A DNA stretch of 32,872 nt. Origin: Clostridium sp. Its GTDB lineage: Bacteria; Bacillota; Clostridia; Clostridiales; Clostridiaceae. The notes under the pieces were generated by a model. It saw only the letters and a list, made by a program, of their open reading frames with translations. It ran no database searches and was not told where the DNA came from. The stretch is taken from NCBI GenBank assembly GCA_015058405.1, contig SVCL01000080.1:1-32872 (forward strand). The letters are read 5' to 3'. Within the stretch, counting starts at the first letter, position 1, and the number at the start of each line of letters is the position of its first letter. The position numbers and the translations under genes were made by a program. This document shows, piece after piece, positions 26,198 to 32,872 of the stretch.

Positions 26198-26635
26198 ATG
26201 GAGGAGAAAGTTAGGCTTAGTTTATTATTAAAGATGGTAAACAATGTTTTTGAAAGAGAATTAAATAACAAAAGCTATAAGATAGGTTTAACAAGTACTC
26301 AGTGCAGAATAATAGGATTTTTAGATATGCATAGAGATAAACTTATTAATCCTATAGATATTGAACGAGAATTTTGTTTAAAGAGACCAACTGTTACCGG
26401 AGTACTAAAAAGACTTGAAGAAAAGGGTTTTGTGAAAATTTCTCAAAACTTTATGGATAAAAGATATAAAGAAATTAAACTTACCAATAAAGCAGACAAA
26501 CTAATTGAAAATATGAGAGAAAATCTCTTTCAGACAGAAAAAATTTTATATAAAAATCTTACAAAGGTAGATAAAGAAGAGTTGTATAGAATTCTTAAAA
26601 TTATGTTAGATAACTTTGAACTAAAAAAATTTTAG
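26198..26635 (+). CDS. MarR family transcriptional regulator of the ABC exporter operon
   Basis: A 145-aa regulator from the ATG at 26198, which has GGAGGTAG upstream; an in-frame ATG at 26144 lies within the promoter and is not used. The HTH and wing read NPIDIEREFCLKRPTVTGVLKRLEEKGFVKIS and DKRYKEIKLTNKADKL (in parts), typical of MarR. Helices at both ends form the dimer. It is 35 bp ahead of the first half of a multidrug-type ABC exporter and shares its promoter. Such arrangements are usually autoregulated and open up on exposure to the exported compound. Confidence 0.9.
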   Translation: MEEKVRLSLLLKMVNNVFERELNNKSYKIGLTSTQCRIIGFLDMHRDKLINPIDIEREFCLKRPTVTGVLKRLEEKGFVKISQNFMDKRYKEIKLTNKADKLIENMRENLFQTEKILYKNLTKVDKEELYRILKIMLDNFELKKF

Positions 26636-26670
26636 AATTTAAATACATTATAAGAAAGGAGTAAAAATAT

Positions 26671-28401
26671 ATGATAAAAACATTATTATCACAAATAAAA
26701 GAATATAAAAAAGATTCTTATATTACACCTGTATTTATGATGCTAGAAGTAATTATGGAGATAATAATACCCACACTTATGGCAAAGATTATTGATAGTG
26801 GAGTAGAACAGGGAAATATGAAGAATGTATTTATTATAGGTGCATACATGATTGTTATAGCTGCTCTTTCATTAACATTTGGAATTTTGGGAGGAAAGTA
26901 TGGTGCTAGTGCAAGTACTGGTTTTGCAAAAAATTTGAGAAAGAGTATGTATGAGAATATTCAAAAATTTTCTTTTGAGAATATAGATAAGTATTCTACT
27001 GCAGGTCTTATAACTAGATTAACTACAGATGTTACTAATCTACAAAATTCATATCAAATGATAATTCGTATATGTGTAAGAGCACCTTTTATGCTTATAT
27101 GTGCAATGGCTATGTCTTTTTGCATAAATGCAAGACTTTCTACTGTATTTTTAGGAGCTATTATATTTTTGAGTATTGCTATTACTTTAGTTATTACTAA
27201 ATGTCATCCTATATTTAAAATGGTATTTTCCAAATATGATGAGTTAAATGCAAGTGTACAAGAAAATATAAATGCTTCTAGAGTGGTTAAAGCTTATGTA
27301 AGAGAAGATTATGAAATTGATAAATTTCATAAAGCTAGTGATAATATATACAAGCTATTTGTAAAAGCAGAAAAATTAATTGTTTTAAACATGCCAATTA
27401 TGCAATTTACAATTTATACATGTATAATTCTAATTTCATGGCTTGGAGCTAAAATGATAGTTGGAGGATCATTAACTACTGGTCAGCTTATGAGTTTATT
27501 TACATATATGGTAAATATACTGGTAAGTCTTATGATGATATCAATGGTTATGGTTATGTTAACTATGTCCAAGGCATCAGCTGAACGTATAGTAGAAGTT
27601 ATAAATGAAAAGTCTACTTTAACAAACCCTGAAAAACCTATATACGAAGTAAAGAATGGCTCAATAGAATTTAGAAATGTAGAATTTTCATACAAAAAGG
27701 ATGGAGATTCTGTATTACAAAATATTAATTTATCCATAAACTCTGGAGAAACAATAGGAATTTTAGGGGGAACAGGAAGTGCTAAATCAAGTTTAGTACA
27801 GCTAATTCCAAGACTTTATGATGTTGTTAAAGGTGAAGTTAAGGTAGGAGGAATTAATGTAAAAGAATATGATATAGAAACTCTTAGAAATGAAGTGGCA
27901 ATGGTACTTCAAAAGAATGTTTTATTTTCTGGTACTATTAAAGAAAATCTAAGATGGGGAAATAAAGAAGCTACAGATGAAGAAATAGAAAGAGCATGTA
28001 AATTAGCTCAGGCAGATGAATTTATAAGTAATTTTAATGATAAATATGATACCTTTATAGAGCAAGGTGGTTCTAATGTATCAGGGGGCCAAAAACAAAG
28101 ACTTTGTATTGCTAGAGCGTTACTTAAAAAACCTAAAATTTTAATTTTAGATGATTCAACTAGTGCGGTAGATACAAAGACAGATGCTTTAATTAGAAAA
28201 GCTTTTAAAGAAGAAATACCAAGTACTACAAAACTTATAATAGCTCAAAGGATTTCATCAGTTCAAGATGCAGATAAGATTATTATTCTAAATGAAGGGG
28301 AAGTAGTTGACTTTGGAAATCATGAAGAATTAATAACAAGATGCGAAATATATAAAGATGTATATGAATCTCAAGTGAAAGGAGCTGATAAAGATGCCTA
28401 G
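26671..28401 (+). CDS. ABC exporter half-transporter, subunit with degenerate ATP site
   Basis: A 576-aa half-transporter with six membrane helices (about 15-305) and a C-terminal ATPase. The nucleotide domain has Walker A GGTGSAKSS (~367), where the last glycine of GxGKS is alanine, signature VSGGQKQR (~470) and Walker B ILILDDSTSAVD (~490), where the catalytic glutamate is aspartate. A consensus signature with a non-catalytic Walker B is typical for one half of heterodimeric exporters of the TM287/288 and BmrCD type. AAAGGAG precedes the ATG. The next gene overlaps the end by 8 bases and codes the partner with a normal Walker B. The substrate is unknown; drug or peptide export is likely. 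Confidence 0.93.
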   Translation: MIKTLLSQIKEYKKDSYITPVFMMLEVIMEIIIPTLMAKIIDSGVEQGNMKNVFIIGAYMIVIAALSLTFGILGGKYGASASTGFAKNLRKSMYENIQKFSFENIDKYSTAGLITRLTTDVTNLQNSYQMIIRICVRAPFMLICAMAMSFCINARLSTVFLGAIIFLSIAITLVITKCHPIFKMVFSKYDELNASVQENINASRVVKAYVREDYEIDKFHKASDNIYKLFVKAEKLIVLNMPIMQFTIYTCIILISWLGAKMIVGGSLTTGQLMSLFTYMVNILVSLMMISMVMVMLTMSKASAERIVEVINEKSTLTNPEKPIYEVKNGSIEFRNVEFSYKKDGDSVLQNINLSINSGETIGILGGTGSAKSSLVQLIPRLYDVVKGEVKVGGINVKEYDIETLRNEVAMVLQKNVLFSGTIKENLRWGNKEATDEEIERACKLAQADEFISNFNDKYDTFIEQGGSNVSGGQKQRLCIARALLKKPKILILDDSTSAVDTKTDALIRKAFKEEIPSTTKLIIAQRISSVQDADKIIILNEGEVVDFGNHEELITRCEIYKDVYESQVKGADKDA

Positions 28402-30298
28402 GGTGAATGCGTTAGGAAAACCTAAACCAGAAACTAAAAAGAAACCTACTGAAACATTAAAAAGGTTAATGTCTTATATTTTTAAAAATTATAAAATACA
28501 TTGTATAGTAGTATTTATTCTTATAATAGTTAGCTCTATAGCAACTATATTTGGAACAATGTTTACGAAAAGTTTAATTGATGATTATATAGTTCCTATT
28601 TTAAATAGTTCTAATAAAGATTTTACTCCTCTACTTAAAGCGTTACTTTTATTAGCAGTACTATATTTTTTAGGTGCTATGTCATCATGGACATTTAGTA
28701 GAATTATGGTATTTGTAACTCAAGGAACTTTAAGAAGTATTAGAAATAATTTATTCGAACATATGGAAAAGCTTCCTATTAAATATTTTGATACTCATAC
28801 TCATGGAGACATTATGAGTATATATACAAATGACACCGATACTTTAAGACAATTAATATCTCAAGGTATTCCACAATTTATATCAGCTTCTATTACTGTA
28901 GTTGGTGTAATTGTTTCTATGATTATTTTAAATATTCCTCTTACTATAGTAACATTAATTATGGTTGGAATTATGTTAAAGGTTACTAAGATTGTTGCGG
29001 GAAATAGTGCAAAGCATTTTATTGATCAACAACAAAAACTTGGTAAGGTAAATGGATTTATTGAAGAAATGATGGAAGGGCAAAAGGTTGTTAAAGTATT
29101 TTGTCATGAAGAAGAAAGTATAAAAGATTTTAATAAAATAAATGAAGAACTTTTTTATAGTGCCAATAATGCCAATAAGTTTGCTAATATATTAATGCCT
29201 ATAATGGGTAATCTGGGAAATATAAGTTATGTTATAATTACTATATTAGGTTCATTACTTGCAATATTTGAAGTTGGAAATTTTACTTTAGGAGGACTTG
29301 CTTCTTTCTTACAATTTAATAGAAGTCTTAATCAACCCATAGCTCAACTATCACAGCAACTTAATGGTATAGTTATGGCTTTAGCAGGTGCAGAGAGGAT
29401 ATTTGATTTATTAGATCAAGAGCAAGAGGTTGATGATGGGTATGTAGAGCTAGTTAATGCTAACATTTCTGCAGATGGTAAAATAGAGGAAGTAAAAGAA
29501 AGAACAGGAATATGGGCATGGAAGCATTATCATAAATCAGATAACACAGTAACATATAAAAAACTTGAAGGCGATGTAGTATTTGAAGATGTAGATTTTG
29601 GATATAATGAAGAAAAAATAATTCTTCATAACATAAATTTATATGCAAAGCCTGGGGAAAAGATTGCCTTTGTAGGTGCTACAGGAGCTGGAAAAACAAC
29701 AATTACTAATTTGATTAATAGATTTTACGATATACAAGAAGGTAAAATTAGATACGATGGAATTAATATAAATAAAATAAAAAAGACTGATTTAAGACGT
29801 TCATTAGGAATAGTTCTTCAAGATACTCATCTTTTTACAGGTACTGTTATGGAGAATATTAGATATGGTAGATTAGATGCTACAGATGAAGATGTTATAG
29901 AGGCTGCAAAGCTTGCTAATGCTCATTATTTTATAAAGCATTTACCTAACGGATATGATACTGTATTAACTGGAGATGGAAGTAATTTATCTCAAGGACA
30001 AAGACAGTTGTTAGCTATTGCAAGAGCAGCAGTAAGTAATCCACCAGTACTTATATTAGATGAAGCAACTTCAAGTATAGATACTCGTACAGAAAAAATA
30101 GTACAAGAAGGAATGGATAATTTAATGAAGGGTAGAACGGTTTTCGTTATAGCTCATAGATTATCCACTATTAAAAATTCAAATGTAATTATGGTTTTAG
30201 ATAAAGGTAATATTATTGAGCGTGGAAATCATGATAGTTTGATTGAAAAGAAGGGTATTTATTATCAGTTATATACAGGGGCGTTAGAGCAAGATTAA
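28394..30298 (+). CDS. ABC exporter half-transporter, catalytic subunit
   Basis: A 634-aa half-transporter that pairs with the one before it. Six membrane helices lie at about 35-330. The ATPase has Walker A GATGAGKTT (~427), signature LSQGQRQL (~531, with Q for the second G) and Walker B VLILDEATSSID (~552) with the catalytic glutamate. So this chain hydrolyses ATP, with the composite site using the partner's canonical signature. An extra charged insert of about 45 residues (around 355-400) stands between membrane and ATPase domains. GGAG lies 8 bases before the ATG, within the 3' end of the first subunit gene. A terminator follows the stop. Confidence 0.93.
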   Translation: MPRVNALGKPKPETKKKPTETLKRLMSYIFKNYKIHCIVVFILIIVSSIATIFGTMFTKSLIDDYIVPILNSSNKDFTPLLKALLLLAVLYFLGAMSSWTFSRIMVFVTQGTLRSIRNNLFEHMEKLPIKYFDTHTHGDIMSIYTNDTDTLRQLISQGIPQFISASITVVGVIVSMIILNIPLTIVTLIMVGIMLKVTKIVAGNSAKHFIDQQQKLGKVNGFIEEMMEGQKVVKVFCHEEESIKDFNKINEELFYSANNANKFANILMPIMGNLGNISYVIITILGSLLAIFEVGNFTLGGLASFLQFNRSLNQPIAQLSQQLNGIVMALAGAERIFDLLDQEQEVDDGYVELVNANISADGKIEEVKERTGIWAWKHYHKSDNTVTYKKLEGDVVFEDVDFGYNEEKIILHNINLYAKPGEKIAFVGATGAGKTTITNLINRFYDIQEGKIRYDGININKIKKTDLRRSLGIVLQDTHLFTGTVMENIRYGRLDATDEDVIEAAKLANAHYFIKHLPNGYDTVLTGDGSNLSQGQRQLLAIARAAVSNPPVLILDEATSSIDTRTEKIVQEGMDNLMKGRTVFVIAHRLSTIKNSNVIMVLDKGNIIERGNHDSLIEKKGIYYQLYTGALEQD

Positions 30299-30310
30299 AA
30301 ATAAAGGTGT

Positions 30311-30347
30311 AAAAAAACATGACGTATTAGTATGTCATGTTTTTTTT
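30311..30347 (+). terminator. terminator of the ABC exporter operon
   Basis: A run of A and ACATGAC (30311-30323) pairs with GTCATGT and a run of T (30334-30346), with a 10-base loop. Confidence 0.92.
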
Positions 30348-30371
30348 GTATATTGAGTTGTTTTTATAATT

Positions 30372-30926
30372 ATGTTTAAGAAGGTAGGTAGAGATATTAG
30401 GATAAAAGTATTATTAGTGGAGGATAATATTGATATTGCAGATAATATATATGAGTATTTAAAAGATGAAGTTGATATGAGTTGTGCATATGATGGAATA
30501 GATGCAATATATAAAATTGATACTTTTAATTTTGATATAATCATTTTAGATTTGATGTTACCAGAAGTTAGTGGGATGGAAGTGCTTAAACATATAAGAG
30601 ATAAACAATTAAATTTAGGAGTACTTGTATTAACTGCTAAAGAAGCACTTGGAGATAAACTTAAAGCTTTTAATTTAGGGGCAAATGACTATTTAACTGA
30701 GAAGTTATACGAACTTACAGAATTATTAGTAAAGAATAGAGGAATGGTATTATTTAAAGAACAAATTTTTGATAATATATGTGGATATAATAGCGATGCT
30801 TCTACTGAAATTATTGAAGTTTATATGAGTAGATTAAGAAAACAGCTTAATAAGTTTGGATATGACAAGTTTATAGTAACTAAAAGAGGAATAGGATATT
30901 TGTTAGATGAAAATATTGAGGAGTAA
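30372..30926 (+). pseudogene. OmpR-family response regulator with internal deletion
   Basis: The receiver starts well (KVLLVEDN with the acidic pair, IILDLMLPEVSG with the phosphorylated aspartate, VLTAKEALGDKL) but ends at NDYLTEK. The usual KPF motif and about 40-50 residues, including the linker and start of the effector domain, are missing. The winged helix goes on with ELTELLVKNRGMVLFKEQIF and VYMSRLRKQLNKFG and ends normally. The total is 184 aa against about 225. The join falls at a Leu-Thr pair found at both ends of the missing part in the family. The frame stays open. The ATG at 30372 codes an odd MFKKVGRD leader; at the normal start just before RIKVLL stands ATT. Function is very doubtful. 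Confidence 0.78.
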
Positions 30927-31685
30927 TAATAAGATAGATATATTTCATGTTACAAGAAGAAAAGTTGTATTCACATCCATTTTTATAGTTATGTTACTTA
31001 TGATAAACAAGTGTTTTTTGTTCAGGATGCATCACATGAAATGAGAACACCATTAGCAGTGATAAAAGGGAAAGTAGAACTTTTAACTAAATCTCTAAAC
31101 AATATAAGTAACGATGAATTATTTCATATTTCTAAAATAATGAGTGAATTAAGAAGGCTTGAAAAAATGAATTCTGATTTATTACTTTTAGCTAAAGAAG
31201 ATATTGGTGAAAGTAATAATTTGAAAGAATTTTATTTGGAGGATATGGTAGGAGATATTAGAGGGTTTTATACTGATATGGCTGAAATTAAAGATAAAAT
31301 ATTTAATATATATTCAAATACCAATATACAAGTGCTTTGGGATTATGATAAGGTGAAGAGAGTATTAATTATTTTAATAGAGAATGCCTTTAAATATACA
31401 GGAGAAAAAGGAATTATAACTGTAGTATTCGAAGAAAATTATAAAAATATAAATGTACACGTAAAAGATAATGGGATAGGCATAAAAAAGGAAGATCAAG
31501 AAAGGATCTTTGATAGGTTTTTTAGAACAGAAAATGTGAGGGGAAATAATATTGAGGGAAGTGGAATAGGGCTTAGTTTATTAAAATCTTTATGTAAGTC
31601 TTTAAATATTGAGGTAGTAGTAAATTCGGAATTTAGAAAAGGATCTGAATTTATATTATTAATTCCTAAAATTATGAATCTATAA
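30916..31685 (+). pseudogene. sensor histidine kinase, sensor region deleted and frameshifted
   Basis: From 30916 a TTG frame overlapping the regulator's stop codes a kinase N-terminus with one membrane helix (VVFTSIFIVMLLMI). Near 31000-31020 this joins, out of frame, to the kinase core, open from a GTG at 31011 for 224 aa. The core has the H box DASHEMRTPLAVIKGKVELL, N box IENAFKY, G1 DNGIGIKKEDQERIFDRFFR and G2 GSGIGLSLL, so phosphotransfer motifs survive. Sensor loop, second membrane helix and HAMP are gone. If the core is translated alone it would be a soluble, signal-blind kinase, but no good ribosome site precedes it. Its partner regulator is broken too. Confidence 0.78.
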
Positions 31686-31719
31686 TTAAAAAGGTCGTTT
31701 TTGTACAACCTTTTTAATT
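31684..31719. terminator. bidirectional terminator holding the stop codon of the leftward gene
   Basis: AATTAAAAAGGT (31684-31695) pairs with ACCTTTTTAATT (31708-31719). On the minus strand the stop codon of the TIGR03915-type gene lies within the stem. Confidence 0.82.
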
Positions 31720-32454
31720 AATCTCAATTAAGTGATTCCAATATCTTTTTGGCATATATTGATTTCTAAGTCTTAAGTTTTTTCTTTCATCTATATTTAC
31801 GGAATTATAAAATGTTTTCCAAAGCTGTTCGAATTCAATGTCATTATTAGAATTTATAAAAATTTCAGCATCTTTATTTGTAAATTCAGCTATAGTTGAA
31901 TTGGATTTATTATATATAATTGCAATATTTCTTTTTAAGTCATGAATTATAAAGTTTTGATCAGAAAACCTTTTAGTAAAGTGATTAAGGATTATTGGTA
32001 AAATGTTATGATCAGGTTCTATTGAAGCATAAAAGGTTAAAGGAGCTACTTCTTTAAATCTAACGAATCCAGTAAATCTATGAGCTTCTAAGGAAACTTT
32101 TCTATAGTATCTATCTACTGTTATTATGATATCATTATTTTTGGCTAGGTTTATATCAATACCAAATTTATAACAAAGTTTCAGATATTTTAAGGCTAAT
32201 GTATCTGAATTATCAAGCTCGCTTAAGTATAAATAATATATATTTTTTAAAATATGGCTATTAAGTTTTTCTTTAATGCTTTTATAAACCCTGTCAAATT
32301 TATCTGTTTCAGTTTTTATAGTAGTTATATCATTGAAAAGTGAAGGTACATAATCTTTAGATTTTGTTATAATAATATCTTCCTTTGAGCTATAGGCATA
32401 AAATATAGCTGTAAAAAGGCCTTCGAAGGTTCCATCGTAAATAAATTCTTTCAT
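31714..32454 (-). CDS. TIGR03915/DUF4130 family putative DNA repair protein
   Basis: A 246-aa protein starting YDGTFEGLFTAIFYAY, the usual start of TIGR03915. The DUF4130 part follows at about 85-245 with EAHRFTGFVRFKEV, YASIEPDHNILPIILNHFTKRF and a C-terminal W...YMPKRYWNHLIE. The family is thought to act in DNA metabolism together with a radical-SAM protein (TIGR03916) from the same operon. Here GGGAGGA precedes the ATG and the 3' end of such a radical-SAM gene lies 11 bp upstream, but the rest of that gene is gone. The length is normal and no damage is seen in this gene. Its biochemical role is not established. Confidence 0.87.
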   Translation of the reverse strand: MKEFIYDGTFEGLFTAIFYAYSSKEDIIITKSKDYVPSLFNDITTIKTETDKFDRVYKSIKEKLNSHILKNIYYLYLSELDNSDTLALKYLKLCYKFGIDINLAKNNDIIITVDRYYRKVSLEAHRFTGFVRFKEVAPLTFYASIEPDHNILPIILNHFTKRFSDQNFIIHDLKRNIAIIYNKSNSTIAEFTNKDAEIFINSNNDIEFEQLWKTFYNSVNIDERKNLRLRNQYMPKRYWNHLIEIN

Positions 32455-32465
32455 AAAATCCTCCC

Positions 32466-32792
32466 TTAAAATTCACCTATACTAGAACTGATTTTATCAT
32501 CTAATAAAAGCGACTTATTATTTAAATTGATTTTATTATCAAAAAAGCTTAATTGTTCCGATGATTCATCTACTAAGTTTAGATCTATCTTAGGCATTAA
32601 AGCATCTTTTATTTTCTGATTGTCAAAGGATACAGAACCATAGTATTTACCTTTGCAGGTAATAAAGTATTGGGCTCTTTTTAATACTATTCCAAGCTTT
32701 TTTAAATCAAAGAAATCTAAAAAGTTAATTCTACGAGCGCTCAATGTCGTCAACTTAAGAAAAAAATAAAAAATGTAAAAAAAGCTTGACAA
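32466..32792 (-). pseudogene. radical-SAM DNA modification/repair protein (TIGR03916-like), only the 3' end
   Basis: From about 32757 leftward the frame matches the C-terminal tail of TIGR03916 proteins: SARRI, then FFDLKKLGIVLKRAQYFITCKGKY and a last stretch with EQLSFF. The full protein is about 400-430 aa; the radical-SAM core with its CxxxCxxC motif is absent from the window. The first 15 or so codons from the TTG at 32792 (SSFFYIFYFF) are low-complexity and look like non-coding DNA. A few residues also seem lost between SARRI and DFFDL. It is a gene remnant whose operon partner TIGR03915 still stands downstream. Confidence 0.75.
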
Positions 32793-32810
32793 TAGTGAAA
32801 AAATTTGCAG

Positions 32811-32872
32811 CCTCGCTATAGATAAATAAATTTATAGCGAGGTTTAATATTATGAAAAATACTACATTATTA
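32811..32872 (+). other. hairpin and possible start of a rightward gene at the window edge
   Basis: CCTCGCTATA (32811-32820) pairs perfectly with TATAGCGAGG (32833-32842). Ten bases after its GAGG stands an ATG (32852) opening MKNTTLL to the window end. The hairpin could be a terminator with a poor T tract, or it could hide the ribosome site of that gene. Too little is visible to decide. Confidence 0.35.

Noticed and set aside
27760..27790. GSAKSS in the first ABC subunit as a sign of a pseudogene
   Set aside because: The rest of the gene is intact, it overlaps an intact partner, and degenerate sites are normal in one half of heterodimeric exporters.
1..32872. CRISPR arrays, tRNA/rRNA genes, insertion-sequence transposases or phage genes
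   Set aside because: No regularly spaced repeats, cloverleaf sequences, DDE/serine/tyrosine recombinase motifs or structural phage genes were found. The broken genes are explained by deletions, not insertions.

Overview
The window is AT-rich DNA with A/G-rich Shine-Dalgarno sites, TTG/GTG starts, strong intrinsic terminators, an S-box riboswitch and protein families typical of low-GC Firmicutes. The best match is a motile anaerobic Clostridium (sensu lato). No tRNA, rRNA, CRISPR array, insertion sequence or prophage gene was recognised. These calls rest on reading motifs by eye, not on database searches.

Layout. 1-5030: a membrane glycosyltransferase with a C-terminal PilZ (c-di-GMP) domain lies divergent to two surface-glycan genes, a TPR-GT2-methyltransferase fusion and a StrF-type glycosyltransferase. 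5034-6430: a leftward, translationally coupled pair of a metallophosphoesterase and a minimal, degenerate protein kinase. 6521-9990: a sigma-A promoter, a SAM-I riboswitch with terminator, and an ECF importer in which the S component and both ATPases form one polypeptide, followed by EcfT. A 132-bp palindrome closes this operon. 10353-12819: a GntP-family permease and a glycerate kinase, a plausible glycerate-use operon. 13142-14967: a decayed zone holding fragments of yhcH, a Gfo/Idh/MocA oxidoreductase, a LysR regulator and a 5'-truncated ogt. 15059-17877: a Cys-rich small protein, a ferredoxin-nitroreductase and a flavodoxin-like protein with a LysR remnant between them, and a short UPF0158-like protein. 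18070-22273: two tandem chemoreceptors with related sensor domains. 22326-22743: a broken L,D-transpeptidase. 22910-25457: a MATE transporter, a GreA-type factor and a DUF2798 membrane protein. 25622-30298: a MarR regulator divergent to DUF2798 with a two-site operator, then a second MarR regulator with a heterodimeric ABC exporter. 30372-31685: an OmpR-type response regulator and histidine kinase, both damaged by deletions. 31714-32792: a TIGR03915/DUF4130 DNA-repair-like protein with only the 3' end of its radical-SAM partner.

The most unusual feature of the window as a whole is the density of genes broken by internal deletion that keep both ends: yhcH/gfo/LysR, L,D-transpeptidase, response regulator, histidine kinase, radical-SAM, and possibly ogt and UPF0158. 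They sit among intact transporters and chemoreceptors. At least two breakpoints appear to lie in short direct repeats, which suggests ongoing deletion-biased genome reduction. The best functional candidate is the S-box-controlled, fused S-A-A' ECF transporter. I found no convincing wholly new multi-gene system.
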